Origin: Alphaproteobacteria bacterium
GTDB taxonomy: Bacteria; Pseudomonadota; Alphaproteobacteria; UBA8366; GCA-2717185
NCBI GenBank assembly: GCA_040905865.1
Contig: JBBDQU010000074.1
Span: forward strand, 124,001-188,000
DNA: 64,000 bases
Reading direction: 5' to 3'
Below the pieces are notes generated by a model. That model made no database searches. It saw only the letters and a program-made list of their open reading frames with translations, and was not told where the DNA came from. Shown here piece by piece: positions 17,261 through 24,377 of the stretch. The translations under genes were made by a program, and so were the position numbers. Numbering within the stretch: position 1 is the first letter of the stretch; each line of letters starts with the position of its first letter.

Positions 17261-17392
17261 TTCGGCTTGTAATGTTTCTTAAGGTACAATCTTGCACCGA
17301 TGGTCCGGCGCCCAATCGCGCGGCAGGACCGGGGGACGAACCGGACCGGCGTTCGCCGACTACTGGAATTACCTTCACAGCGATCAGGAACC

Positions 17393-17833
17393 ATGCGCGA
17401 CCGTATCCTTGGCTTACTGCTTTTATTTGTCTGCGGTGCTGTCTACTGGGCCACCGGAGACCTGCCCCCACCAAGCTACGAACCGCTTGGCCCGGCGGCC
17501 TTTCCGCGCATTCTGGCCATCGCGATCGCCGTACTGGCGGTACCGCTGATCATCAAGCCCGAGCGCTACAACCGTAATCTGGAGGACGACGGGGTCACAC
17601 CGACGCCCTGGATGGCAGTCTGGCTGGTGCTGGCGGCAGTCGCCTTTGCCGCAGCGCTGCATACCCGAATCGTACCGTTCTATATTATCGCTACGGTGTT
17701 CCTCGTGGTCTCCATGGCGATCCTGACGCGGTTCGACAGGCGCGGCTGGCTGCCGACACTCTTAGCCAGCCCGTTCATTGGGTTCGGACTCCATTATATT
17801 TTCACCAACGTCTTCATCATCGACCTGCCGTAA
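17393..17833 (+). CDS. tctB: Tripartite tricarboxylate transporter small membrane subunit
   Basis: The 146-residue protein has four hydrophobic segments, typical of TctB: LLLLFVCGAVYWAT, AFPRILAIAIAVLAVPLI, WLVLAAVAFAAAL with FYIIATVFLVVSMAIL, and LLASPFIGFGLHYIFTNVF. The GPAAFPRILA motif after TM1 is a family landmark. It forms the inner-membrane carrier with TctA. I chose ATG 17393 because its product starts at the first membrane segment (MRDRILGLLLLF), with AGGA upstream. An open frame from 17300 would add a basic unrelated leader. It ends 21 nt before tctA. Confidence 0.88.
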   Translation: MRDRILGLLLLFVCGAVYWATGDLPPPSYEPLGPAAFPRILAIAIAVLAVPLIIKPERYNRNLEDDGVTPTPWMAVWLVLAAVAFAAALHTRIVPFYIIATVFLVVSMAILTRFDRRGWLPTLLASPFIGFGLHYIFTNVFIIDLP

Positions 17834-17854
17834 ACGGCGGACGGGACAACGATC

Positions 17855-19342
17855 ATGGATATTCTTTCCGCCATCGGCGCACTGTTCGGATTGACTCCCC
17901 TGTTCTTTATCGCCCTGGGTACGCTCCTCGGCATCGTCGTGGGCGCGATTCCCGGGCTGACCGGAACGATGCTCATCGCCTTGAGCCTGCCGCTGACCTT
18001 CAGCATGACGCCGGCCAACGCGCTGGCACTGCTGGTCGCCATGTATGTGGGCGCGATATCCGGCGGACTGATCTCCGCCACCTTGCTGCGCATGCCGGGC
18101 ACTCCGGCCTCGGTCATGACAACGCTGGACGGCTATCCCATGGCGCGCAGCGGTCAGCCGGCGCGCGCGCTCGGCTTTGGCATCAGCGCGTCGTTCTTTG
18201 GCGGCTGCGTCTCGTGGCTGTTCCTCGTCGGGCTGTCGCGCCCCCTCGCCGACCTCGCCACGAAATTCGGCCCGTTCGAAATCTTTGCTCTGGTCATGAT
18301 GGCCATCGTCCTCATCGCTTCGGTCAGCGAAGGCTCCCTGCTGAAGGGGTTGATTTCCGGCTTCCTGGGCATGCTGGTCGCTATTCCGGGCGTCGACCCG
18401 GCCGGGGGATCGATGCGCCTTACCTTCGGATTCCAGGAATTGACCGGTGGATTGGGGCTGCTACCGGTGCTTATCGGCGTGTTCGCCGTGGGGCAGATCA
18501 TTTCGGATGTCTGTGAAGTCGACCGCAAGGGCGAACTGATCAGGGTCCGCGGCAAGGGCATATTTCTCGGCGTAAGGGACTGGACCCGCAACATGGGTAA
18601 CCTGATCCGTTCCAGCCTGATCGGCACCTGGATCGGCATCCTGCCGGGAGTCGGCGCCAACATCGCCTCGATCATCGCCTATACCACCACCAAGAACCTG
18701 TCGAAGACGCCGGAACGGTTCGGCAAGGGGGCGGAAGAAGGCATCATCGCCTCCGAGGCCGCCAATAACGCCAGCGTCAACGGCGCGCTGATCCCCCTGA
18801 TCGCGATGGGTATTCCGGGCAGCGTCATCGACGCCATCCTGCTCGGCGCCATGACGATCCATGCGGTGACGCCCGGCGCCCTGCTCTTCGTCAACAGCCC
18901 GGACCTCGTCGTCGCCATCATGGGTTCCGCCTTTATCGCCAACGTCTTGATGTTCTTCATGATGGTGTTCGGCGCCATCTACTTCGCGAGGCTGACCCTT
19001 GTGCCGCGGTCGCGAATCCTGCCCGTCATTCTGCTGTTCTGCCTGCTGGGATCCTATGCGACATCGAATTCGATCTTTGACGTCTGGGTAATGCTGGCGT
19101 TCGGCGTTATTGGTTTCGCCATGGAGCGCTGCAAAGTGCCGCTCGGCCCGTTCGTCATCGGACTCGTCCTCGCGCCGATCGCCGAGTCGGGGCTGCGTTC
19201 CGGCCTGATGATCACCGCCGGCGATATCGTGCCGCTGTTCACACGACCCATTTCGGGCGTGTTCATGGCAATTTGCGTCGGTATGGTGATCTGGCAGGGC
19301 TACGGCGAATTCAAGCGCCGAGGGAAGTACGCAGCGGACTGA
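17855..19342 (+). CDS. tctA: Tripartite tricarboxylate transporter permease
   Basis: The 495-residue large permease has about 12 membrane segments. Family landmarks are GAIPGLTGTMLIALSLPLTF (signature near residue 35), GGLISATLLRMPGTPASVMT, GLLPVLIGVFAVGQ and the second-half repeat ILPGVGANIASIIAYT with the NNASVNGALIPLIAMGIPG motif near residue 310. Together with TctB and TctC it drives cation-coupled uptake of carboxylates. The gene is the last of the C-B-A operon. Downstream lies an AT-rich promoter region and a porin gene, so outer- and inner-membrane uptake functions are adjacent. Confidence 0.95.
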   Translation: MDILSAIGALFGLTPLFFIALGTLLGIVVGAIPGLTGTMLIALSLPLTFSMTPANALALLVAMYVGAISGGLISATLLRMPGTPASVMTTLDGYPMARSGQPARALGFGISASFFGGCVSWLFLVGLSRPLADLATKFGPFEIFALVMMAIVLIASVSEGSLLKGLISGFLGMLVAIPGVDPAGGSMRLTFGFQELTGGLGLLPVLIGVFAVGQIISDVCEVDRKGELIRVRGKGIFLGVRDWTRNMGNLIRSSLIGTWIGILPGVGANIASIIAYTTTKNLSKTPERFGKGAEEGIIASEAANNASVNGALIPLIAMGIPGSVIDAILLGAMTIHAVTPGALLFVNSPDLVVAIMGSAFIANVLMFFMMVFGAIYFARLTLVPRSRILPVILLFCLLGSYATSNSIFDVWVMLAFGVIGFAMERCKVPLGPFVIGLVLAPIAESGLRSGLMITAGDIVPLFTRPISGVFMAICVGMVIWQGYGEFKRRGKYAAD

Positions 19343-19442
19343 CCACCGGCGGGACGATCATCGCGCCTGATGCGCCATAGTGGCCGTTCGCGCGGCCCGC
19401 CGCGTGTAATTACGTCGACTGAACAGCCCACCAAATTCCGAA

Positions 19443-19489
19443 TTGACACCGAGGATAGTCACAACATAATGTTATGTTATAATATTATG
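19443..19489 (+). promoter_or_regulatory. AT-rich promoter with possible operator upstream of the LbtU-type porin
   Basis: TTGACA (19443-19448) is followed after 16 nt by CATAAT (19465-19470), a near-consensus promoter. A second perfect TATAAT lies at 19478-19483. The CATAAT (19465-19470) and ATTATG (19484-19489) hexamers form an inverted repeat flanking GTTATGTTATAAT. This is the most AT-rich stretch seen in the neighbourhood. A dyad overlying a -10 region suggests repressor control, for instance by a metal regulator, but no canonical Fur box is recognisable. The remaining sequence to the porin start holds only the ribosome site. Confidence 0.5.
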
Positions 19490-19610
19490 TTTATTCGGCA
19501 CGACGACGGCAAAGCAGGCGTTGCGGCATGGGAAGCGACGCCCGGCGCCGGGAGCCGGCAACACCAGAATATCCCGCGACCGCCCCAACAGTAAAAAAGG
19601 AAACAATAAA

Positions 19611-20807
19611 ATGAAGCTATCGATACTCAGCTCTACCGTCGCCATGGCGATTGTTACGGCTGCGACTCACCCGGCAATTGCGGCGGACGGCGTACCCGGC
19701 AACGCACAGCTTCTGCAGCTTATCCAGCAGCAGCAGAAAGCTATTGAGGAGCTGAAATCAGCGCTGTCAACGGCGCAGAAAACGTCGGAAGAGGCAGCGA
19801 TGAAGGCCGACGAAGCTGTCACGGTAAAGGATGCCGAAAGCGAGGAGGCGTGGTGGAAGCGCGTGAAGATTGGCGGCGTGATCGAAGCCGAAGCGACGAG
19901 TACGAGCAGCTTCGGCAATAACGATTCGAGCGACCTGACTCTGGCCAAGGTCGAATTATATTTCGACGCAAACCCGGTCAAATACGTTAACACCCATGTC
20001 CAGCTTCTGTTCGAGGACGGCAGCAACAACATCACGCTCGACGAAGCCTTCGTCACCCTGGGCGATACCGGGGAATTCCCCGCCTACCTGCAGGTCGGAC
20101 AATTCGCCGTGCCTTTCGGTAACTTCGATACTGACATGAGCACCGACCCGGTCACCAAGGACATGGCGGAAACCAAGGAAGCGGCGGCGTTGGTCGGTGC
20201 GGAATGGGGCGGGTTCTCGCTAGGCGGCTATGTCTATAACGGTGACAGCCAGCGTTCCGGTAACGGCGACCATATCAACCAGGGCGGCCTCTTTGCCGGT
20301 TACACCGGCGAAACAGGAAGCGTCAAATACGATTTCGGGGCCGAATATATTTCCAATCTGGCCGATTCCGACGGACTTACCGATACGTTGGGCGCGACAG
20401 CGACGACACTGAATAACTACATTCCCGGCGCATCGGTGCACGGCAGCCTGGGCTTCGGACCGGCCACCCTGCGCGGCGCATATATCGCGGCGCTTGAAGA
20501 CTTCGACGCCGCGGAAATTCCGTTCGCCGCCAACGGCGCGCGGCCCGGTGCATGGCATATCGAAAGCGCCTATACGATTACACTGCTCGGCAAGGAGACG
20601 ACCTTCGCCGCGACCGCACAGGGGACGGAAGAAGCGCTGGCGCTCGGACTGCCCGAATACCGGTACGGTGGCGCGATCACGGTCGGCATTGTCGAGCATG
20701 TCGCCGTAACCGCCGAGTACCTGCATGACGAGGACTACGAAATCAGCAATGGCGGAACCGGCGAGGACGCCCACACCGCGACACTGAAACTCGCCGTGGA
20801 TTTTTAG
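19611..20807 (+). CDS. LbtU family porin (putative siderophore/ferric-chelate outer-membrane protein)
   Basis: The 398-residue outer-membrane protein has a signal peptide (cleavage near HPAIA-ADG, residue 24), a periplasmic coiled-coil segment (about 33-75, QLLQLIQQQQKAIEELKSAL) and a beta-barrel. The barrel opens with WWKRVKIGGVIEAEA and contains the LbtU landmarks VGQFAVPFGNFDTDM, STDPVTKDMAETKE and GGYVYNGDSQ. It ends in phenylalanine (KLAVDF), as barrels require. Legionella LbtU mediates legiobactin uptake; for other members the substrate is unproven. ATG 19611 has AAAAAAGGA 9 nt upstream. It follows tctCBA and ends 1 nt from the convergent gene. Confidence 0.85.
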   Translation: MKLSILSSTVAMAIVTAATHPAIAADGVPGNAQLLQLIQQQQKAIEELKSALSTAQKTSEEAAMKADEAVTVKDAESEEAWWKRVKIGGVIEAEATSTSSFGNNDSSDLTLAKVELYFDANPVKYVNTHVQLLFEDGSNNITLDEAFVTLGDTGEFPAYLQVGQFAVPFGNFDTDMSTDPVTKDMAETKEAAALVGAEWGGFSLGGYVYNGDSQRSGNGDHINQGGLFAGYTGETGSVKYDFGAEYISNLADSDGLTDTLGATATTLNNYIPGASVHGSLGFGPATLRGAYIAALEDFDAAEIPFAANGARPGAWHIESAYTITLLGKETTFAATAQGTEEALALGLPEYRYGGAITVGIVEHVAVTAEYLHDEDYEISNGGTGEDAHTATLKLAVDF

Positions 20808-20808
20808 A

Positions 20809-21489
20809 TCAGATATCCGACAGGAACGCCTTCTCGCCAAAATTCATGAGTTGGTGGCGGGAGATGACCGGGGACACCGCACCATGGGCAACGATATTTT
20901 CCACAGATAGTGGGCCGTTCTCCAGTTCCTCCAGCGCCGCCATCCCCGTCGCTTCGATGAAGACGGTGAGGCCCGAGGTCCGGTCCTGCCCGCGTGTCTT
21001 TTCGTCCAGTACCTTCCTGCGAGTCGCTTCCATATCCGCCTTCCAGATCTGCAGGCCGATAATTCCCGGCCGCTTCAGCAGAGCCGGGAACTGATCCTGC
21101 CCCAACCAGCGCACCAATGCGTCCTCGCATCCGTTTGCGGGTTCCATGCGGATGGTCATGGCGGCCGCGCCATAGCCCCAGCCGATGCGGCGGATGACAT
21201 TGTAAGCCGTGCGGTTCGTATTGCGGAAATGCGGCTGAATGCGCCGGGACCAGGCTGACGTGTTGTCGGTACTGTGAAAATAGCCGGGGCTCTGCATGAC
21301 GGCGGCATTGTCGGTAATAAAATAGGTGAAGAACATCTGTTGCCCGGACACGGTGCAATAATGTCGCGCGCCATGGAAGCCATCGACGACCAGCCGCTCG
21401 AACATATGTTCCTCTTCGTACCACCGGTCGTATTCCGCTGCCGCCTCCGGCGTGATGTCCGACCACACCGCGAGTATCCCCCTGATCAT
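20809..21489 (-). CDS. Conserved hypothetical protein, dimeric alpha/beta-barrel-like, copy 1 of a tandem pair
   Basis: This 226-residue soluble protein has no signal peptide. It begins GILAVWSDITPEAAAEYDRW followed by YEEEHMFERL, the strand-helix pattern with WYEEEH of EthD/dimeric alpha-beta-barrel proteins. A second similar half begins around AMTIRMEPANG (residue 110), so the fold may be a two-repeat barrel. It is about two-thirds identical by eye to the protein encoded immediately upstream, including the end ISRHQLMNFGEK. I chose ATG 21489 (MIRGILAV), matching the paralog. It appears to be the last gene of an operon behind an FMN-dependent hydroxy-acid oxidase. Function is unknown. Confidence 0.8.
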   Translation of the reverse strand: MIRGILAVWSDITPEAAAEYDRWYEEEHMFERLVVDGFHGARHYCTVSGQQMFFTYFITDNAAVMQSPGYFHSTDNTSAWSRRIQPHFRNTNRTAYNVIRRIGWGYGAAAMTIRMEPANGCEDALVRWLGQDQFPALLKRPGIIGLQIWKADMEATRRKVLDEKTRGQDRTSGLTVFIEATGMAALEELENGPLSVENIVAHGAVSPVISRHQLMNFGEKAFLSDI

Positions 21490-21538
21490 GTCATATCCCT
21501 TCCTGAAAGCGGCGAAAGCCGCCGGCAACCAACAGCGC

Positions 21539-22222
21539 CTAAATCACCGCCATGGGCTCCTTCTCGCCATAATTCATGAGCTGGTGGCGGGAAATGATGA
21601 TGTCTTCGGCACCGTGAGCAGCGAGGCTGTCCGCTGACAGCGGTCCCGATTCCAGACTCTCCAGCGCCGCCATCCCCGTCGCCTCAACGAACACGGTGAA
21701 AGGCGCGGTTTCATCCTCCTTGCCCCGCAGGCTGGCGTCCTGCACCTTGAGGACGGTGGAATCCAGGTCGCGCTCCCATATCTGCAAGCCTATAATCCCC
21801 GGCTTCCTCAGCAGCTCGGGAAACAACTCCTGACCCAGCCAGCGCATCAGTTCGCCCGCGCGTCCTTCGGCGGCGCCCATGCGGATGGTCATCGAAACGG
21901 CGCCAAAGCCCCAGCCGATGCGGCGGACGACATTGAAGGCCGTGCGGTTGGTGTTGCGGAAATGGGGTAGTATGCGCTTCGTCCAGTCCGAGGAATTGTT
22001 GGCGCTTTCGAAATAGGCGGGGCTTTTCATCACCCTGGAATCGTCCGTGACGAAATAGGTGAAGAACATCTGCGATCCGGACACGGTCCGGTAGTGTCGA
22101 GCCCGGTGGAACCCGTCGACCACCAGCCGCTCGAACATGTGCTCTTCCTCGTACCACCTGTCGTAATCCGCCGCCGCATCCGGCGTGATATCGGACCAGA
22201 CGGCGAGTATCCCCTTGGTCAT
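21539..22222 (-). CDS. Conserved hypothetical protein, dimeric alpha/beta-barrel-like, copy 2 of a tandem pair
   Basis: The 227-residue paralog of the downstream gene shares GILAVWSDITP, YDRWYEEEHMFERLVVDGFH, PHFRNTNRTA and VFVEATGMAALE with it, and ends ISRHQLMNYGEK. Conserved tryptophan, glutamate and histidine residues in WYEEEH and the NTNRTA-NV-RRIGWG block are candidates for a ligand site. It lies 42 nt after the hydroxy-acid oxidase gene and 49 nt before its twin. Conservation of both copies with divergence mainly in the linker (residues 155-175) suggests both are functional, perhaps as a heterodimer. No function can be named. Confidence 0.82.
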   Translation of the reverse strand: MTKGILAVWSDITPDAAADYDRWYEEEHMFERLVVDGFHRARHYRTVSGSQMFFTYFVTDDSRVMKSPAYFESANNSSDWTKRILPHFRNTNRTAFNVVRRIGWGFGAVSMTIRMGAAEGRAGELMRWLGQELFPELLRKPGIIGLQIWERDLDSTVLKVQDASLRGKEDETAPFTVFVEATGMAALESLESGPLSADSLAAHGAEDIIISRHQLMNYGEKEPMAVI

Positions 22223-22264
22223 GCTTCCCCTCGTTATGGATTGTTATCGGTGACGGGCGCCGCC

Positions 22265-23461
22265 CTAGTTCCGGTTGGTCGGGCCGAAAATCGTGGGATC
22301 CAGTTCCTGGACATTGCGGCACCCGACATACCCCATCGACCGCTCGAACTCCTCTCCGAGAATTCCGAGCGCCTTTGTTGCCCCCGCCATGCCGGCGGCG
22401 GCGGTGCCATAAAGTGTCGCGCGGCCGACCATGACCGCATCGGCGCCCAGCGCCACCGCCTTCACGATGTCGCTGCCGCGGCGGATGCCGCTGTCGAGGA
22501 TGATCGTCGTGCGCTCGCCGACGGCGGCAACGATTTCCGGCAGGACATCGATGGTCGGCACGGAGCCATCCAGCGCCCGTCCGCCGTGGTTGGAAACGAC
22601 AATGGCGTCCGCGCCGTGATCCACCGCCTGCCGCGCCTGGTCGGCGCTGAGAATACTCTTGACGATCAGCTTGCCCGGCCAGAAATCGCGCATCCTGGCA
22701 ATATCCTTCCAGGTCATCGCCTCATGGCGTTTGGGTGTGCGACCGTTCCTGCTGGCGATCACGGGCTTGTACTGGGCGGGATAATTGGCGTGGTTTGGCA
22801 TGCCGCCATTCATGAAATAGCGGAACATCACGGAGGTCAGCCAGCGCGGATGCATCATCAGGTCCGTCATCAGGGTCGGGTTGATTTTCAGCGGTACGCT
22901 GAACCCGTTGCGGTGATTGTATTCACGGGCCCGTCCCAGGGCGCTGTCGATTGTCACGACCAGCGCCTCGAAATTCAGGTCCCGGGCGCGCCCGACCATT
23001 TCATAGGATAGTTCCTCCTCTTCCCACATGTACAGCTGATACCAGGGACGGCCGCCGGCTTGCGCCGCGATGGATTCCAGCGGCGTCAGCGAACTCATGG
23101 CCAGGGTAAAGGGAATGCCCGCGGCGGCGGCCGCCTGGGCCAGCGCCAATTCCCCTTCATACCAGCAAAGGCCGGCGATACCGGTCGGCGCGATGATGAT
23201 CGGCAGGTCGATGCGCTTGCCGAAAATTTCGGTGCCCATGTCCCGTTCGCTGAGATCCACCATGAACCGGGTGCGCAGCGTCAACCGGTTGAAGGCCGCG
23301 CGGTTCTCCGACAGCGATACCTCGTCCTCGGTACCCCGGTCGATGTATTCGAACACGGCTTTCGGCAAACGGCGGCGCGCCGCCTCGCGTAAATCGGCAA
23401 TATTATAAAATTTTTCCAACTGAGCCACCGGCACGCCCCTCGCAACACTGATCAGGTGCAT
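22265..23461 (-). CDS. FMN-dependent alpha-hydroxy-acid oxidase/dehydrogenase (LldD/mandelate dehydrogenase family)
   Basis: The 398-residue TIM-barrel flavoenzyme oxidises an L-2-hydroxy acid to the 2-oxo acid. Conserved residues are visible: APTGIAGL (91-98), YQLY (141-144), K268 in LIVKSIL, the catalytic H292 and R295 in SNHGGRALDG, and the FMN phosphate site LDSGIRRGSDI. The segment GRAREYNHRNGFSVP resembles mandelate and lactate dehydrogenases. A 2-hydroxy acid imported by the nearby TctCBA system would be a logical substrate, but this is inference. The gene starts 40 nt after the locus B transglutaminase stop and is followed by the tandem paralog pair on the same strand. Confidence 0.9.
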   Translation of the reverse strand: MHLISVARGVPVAQLEKFYNIADLREAARRRLPKAVFEYIDRGTEDEVSLSENRAAFNRLTLRTRFMVDLSERDMGTEIFGKRIDLPIIIAPTGIAGLCWYEGELALAQAAAAAGIPFTLAMSSLTPLESIAAQAGGRPWYQLYMWEEEELSYEMVGRARDLNFEALVVTIDSALGRAREYNHRNGFSVPLKINPTLMTDLMMHPRWLTSVMFRYFMNGGMPNHANYPAQYKPVIASRNGRTPKRHEAMTWKDIARMRDFWPGKLIVKSILSADQARQAVDHGADAIVVSNHGGRALDGSVPTIDVLPEIVAAVGERTTIILDSGIRRGSDIVKAVALGADAVMVGRATLYGTAAAGMAGATKALGILGEEFERSMGYVGCRNVQELDPTIFGPTNRN

Positions 23462-23501
23462 ATCAGCTTACAGCGGCCAGTCATGCGCGAAAAGTCCCTG
23501 C

Positions 23502-24377
23502 TCAGTCGACCCTTGGCTCGACGGAGACGGAAACCTCGATCTCGTGATTTCCGCCGCCGATCACCAGCCCGTTGATGGGACTGACATCCGCATAGTCGCG
23601 ACCCCAGGCGACTGTTATATGTTCGCCGGACGGAATCTGATTGTTGGTCGGGTCCAGGTCCGTCCAGCCGTCACCCGGCACCCAGACCGACAGCCAGGCA
23701 TGCGACGCATCGGCCCCGACCAGCTTTTCCTTGCCTTCCGGCGGATGGGTAAGAATGTAACCGCTGACATAACGGGCCGGCAGCCCCATCGACCGCAGGC
23801 AGGATATCTGCAGATGCGCGAAATCCTGACAGACGCCGCGGCGATCCTTCAGGATGGTGTCGACCGGCGTGGAAATATCCGTGACGCCGCCCTCATAGTG
23901 GAACTCGTGAAAAATTCGACCCATCAGATCGACAGCCGCTTCCAGAACAGGCCGGCCCGGCGGAAAGGAGGCCAGCGCATATTCCCGCGCGGCGCCGTCC
24001 GAGATCGTCTGCGGGGAATCGAAGACGAACTGGCAGATATCGATCATATCGCCGCTGGACGACTGCTGAAACTGCGTTGCATGCTCCCAGGGCGGCGAAA
24101 GACCCGGATGCCCGGGCGGCGGCTGATGCACTTCGACCTGACTGCGGGAGACAATCGACAGGACATCATGTGTCCCCTCAATGGTGATGTAGGTCGTGGG
24201 GTTGCCGAAATAGTCCGTTGCGTTTTCGATGACGGCGGGAGAAGGGTCAACAAACAGTGCGTGGCGATGGCAGACCTGCCAGGGATTTGGGCGCGGCGCC
24301 AGGTGCAGCAGGTGATGGGAGATCGATACGCTTTGCGTATACTCGAACGTGGTTCGGTGGGTGACCTCGTAAATCAC
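23502..24377 (-). CDS. Transglutaminase-like protein (locus B, small)
   Basis: The 291-residue protein has the bacterial transglutaminase N-terminal domain (1-85) and a transglutaminase core. The triad is C183 (RRGVCQDFAHLQ), H226 (ASHAWLSVWVPG) and D242 (LDPTNN), all intact. It is probably cytoplasmic, with no signal peptide. Its ATG overlaps the stop of the ATP-grasp/alpha-E gene by 4 nt (ATGA), so the two are translationally coupled. It is paralogous to the locus A protein at 5384-6262, with the same length and triad spacing. The substrate is unknown; the family includes amide-bond-cleaving as well as cross-linking enzymes. Confidence 0.9.
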   Translation of the reverse strand: MIYEVTHRTTFEYTQSVSISHHLLHLAPRPNPWQVCHRHALFVDPSPAVIENATDYFGNPTTYITIEGTHDVLSIVSRSQVEVHQPPPGHPGLSPPWEHATQFQQSSSGDMIDICQFVFDSPQTISDGAAREYALASFPPGRPVLEAAVDLMGRIFHEFHYEGGVTDISTPVDTILKDRRGVCQDFAHLQISCLRSMGLPARYVSGYILTHPPEGKEKLVGADASHAWLSVWVPGDGWTDLDPTNNQIPSGEHITVAWGRDYADVSPINGLVIGGGNHEIEVSVSVEPRVD

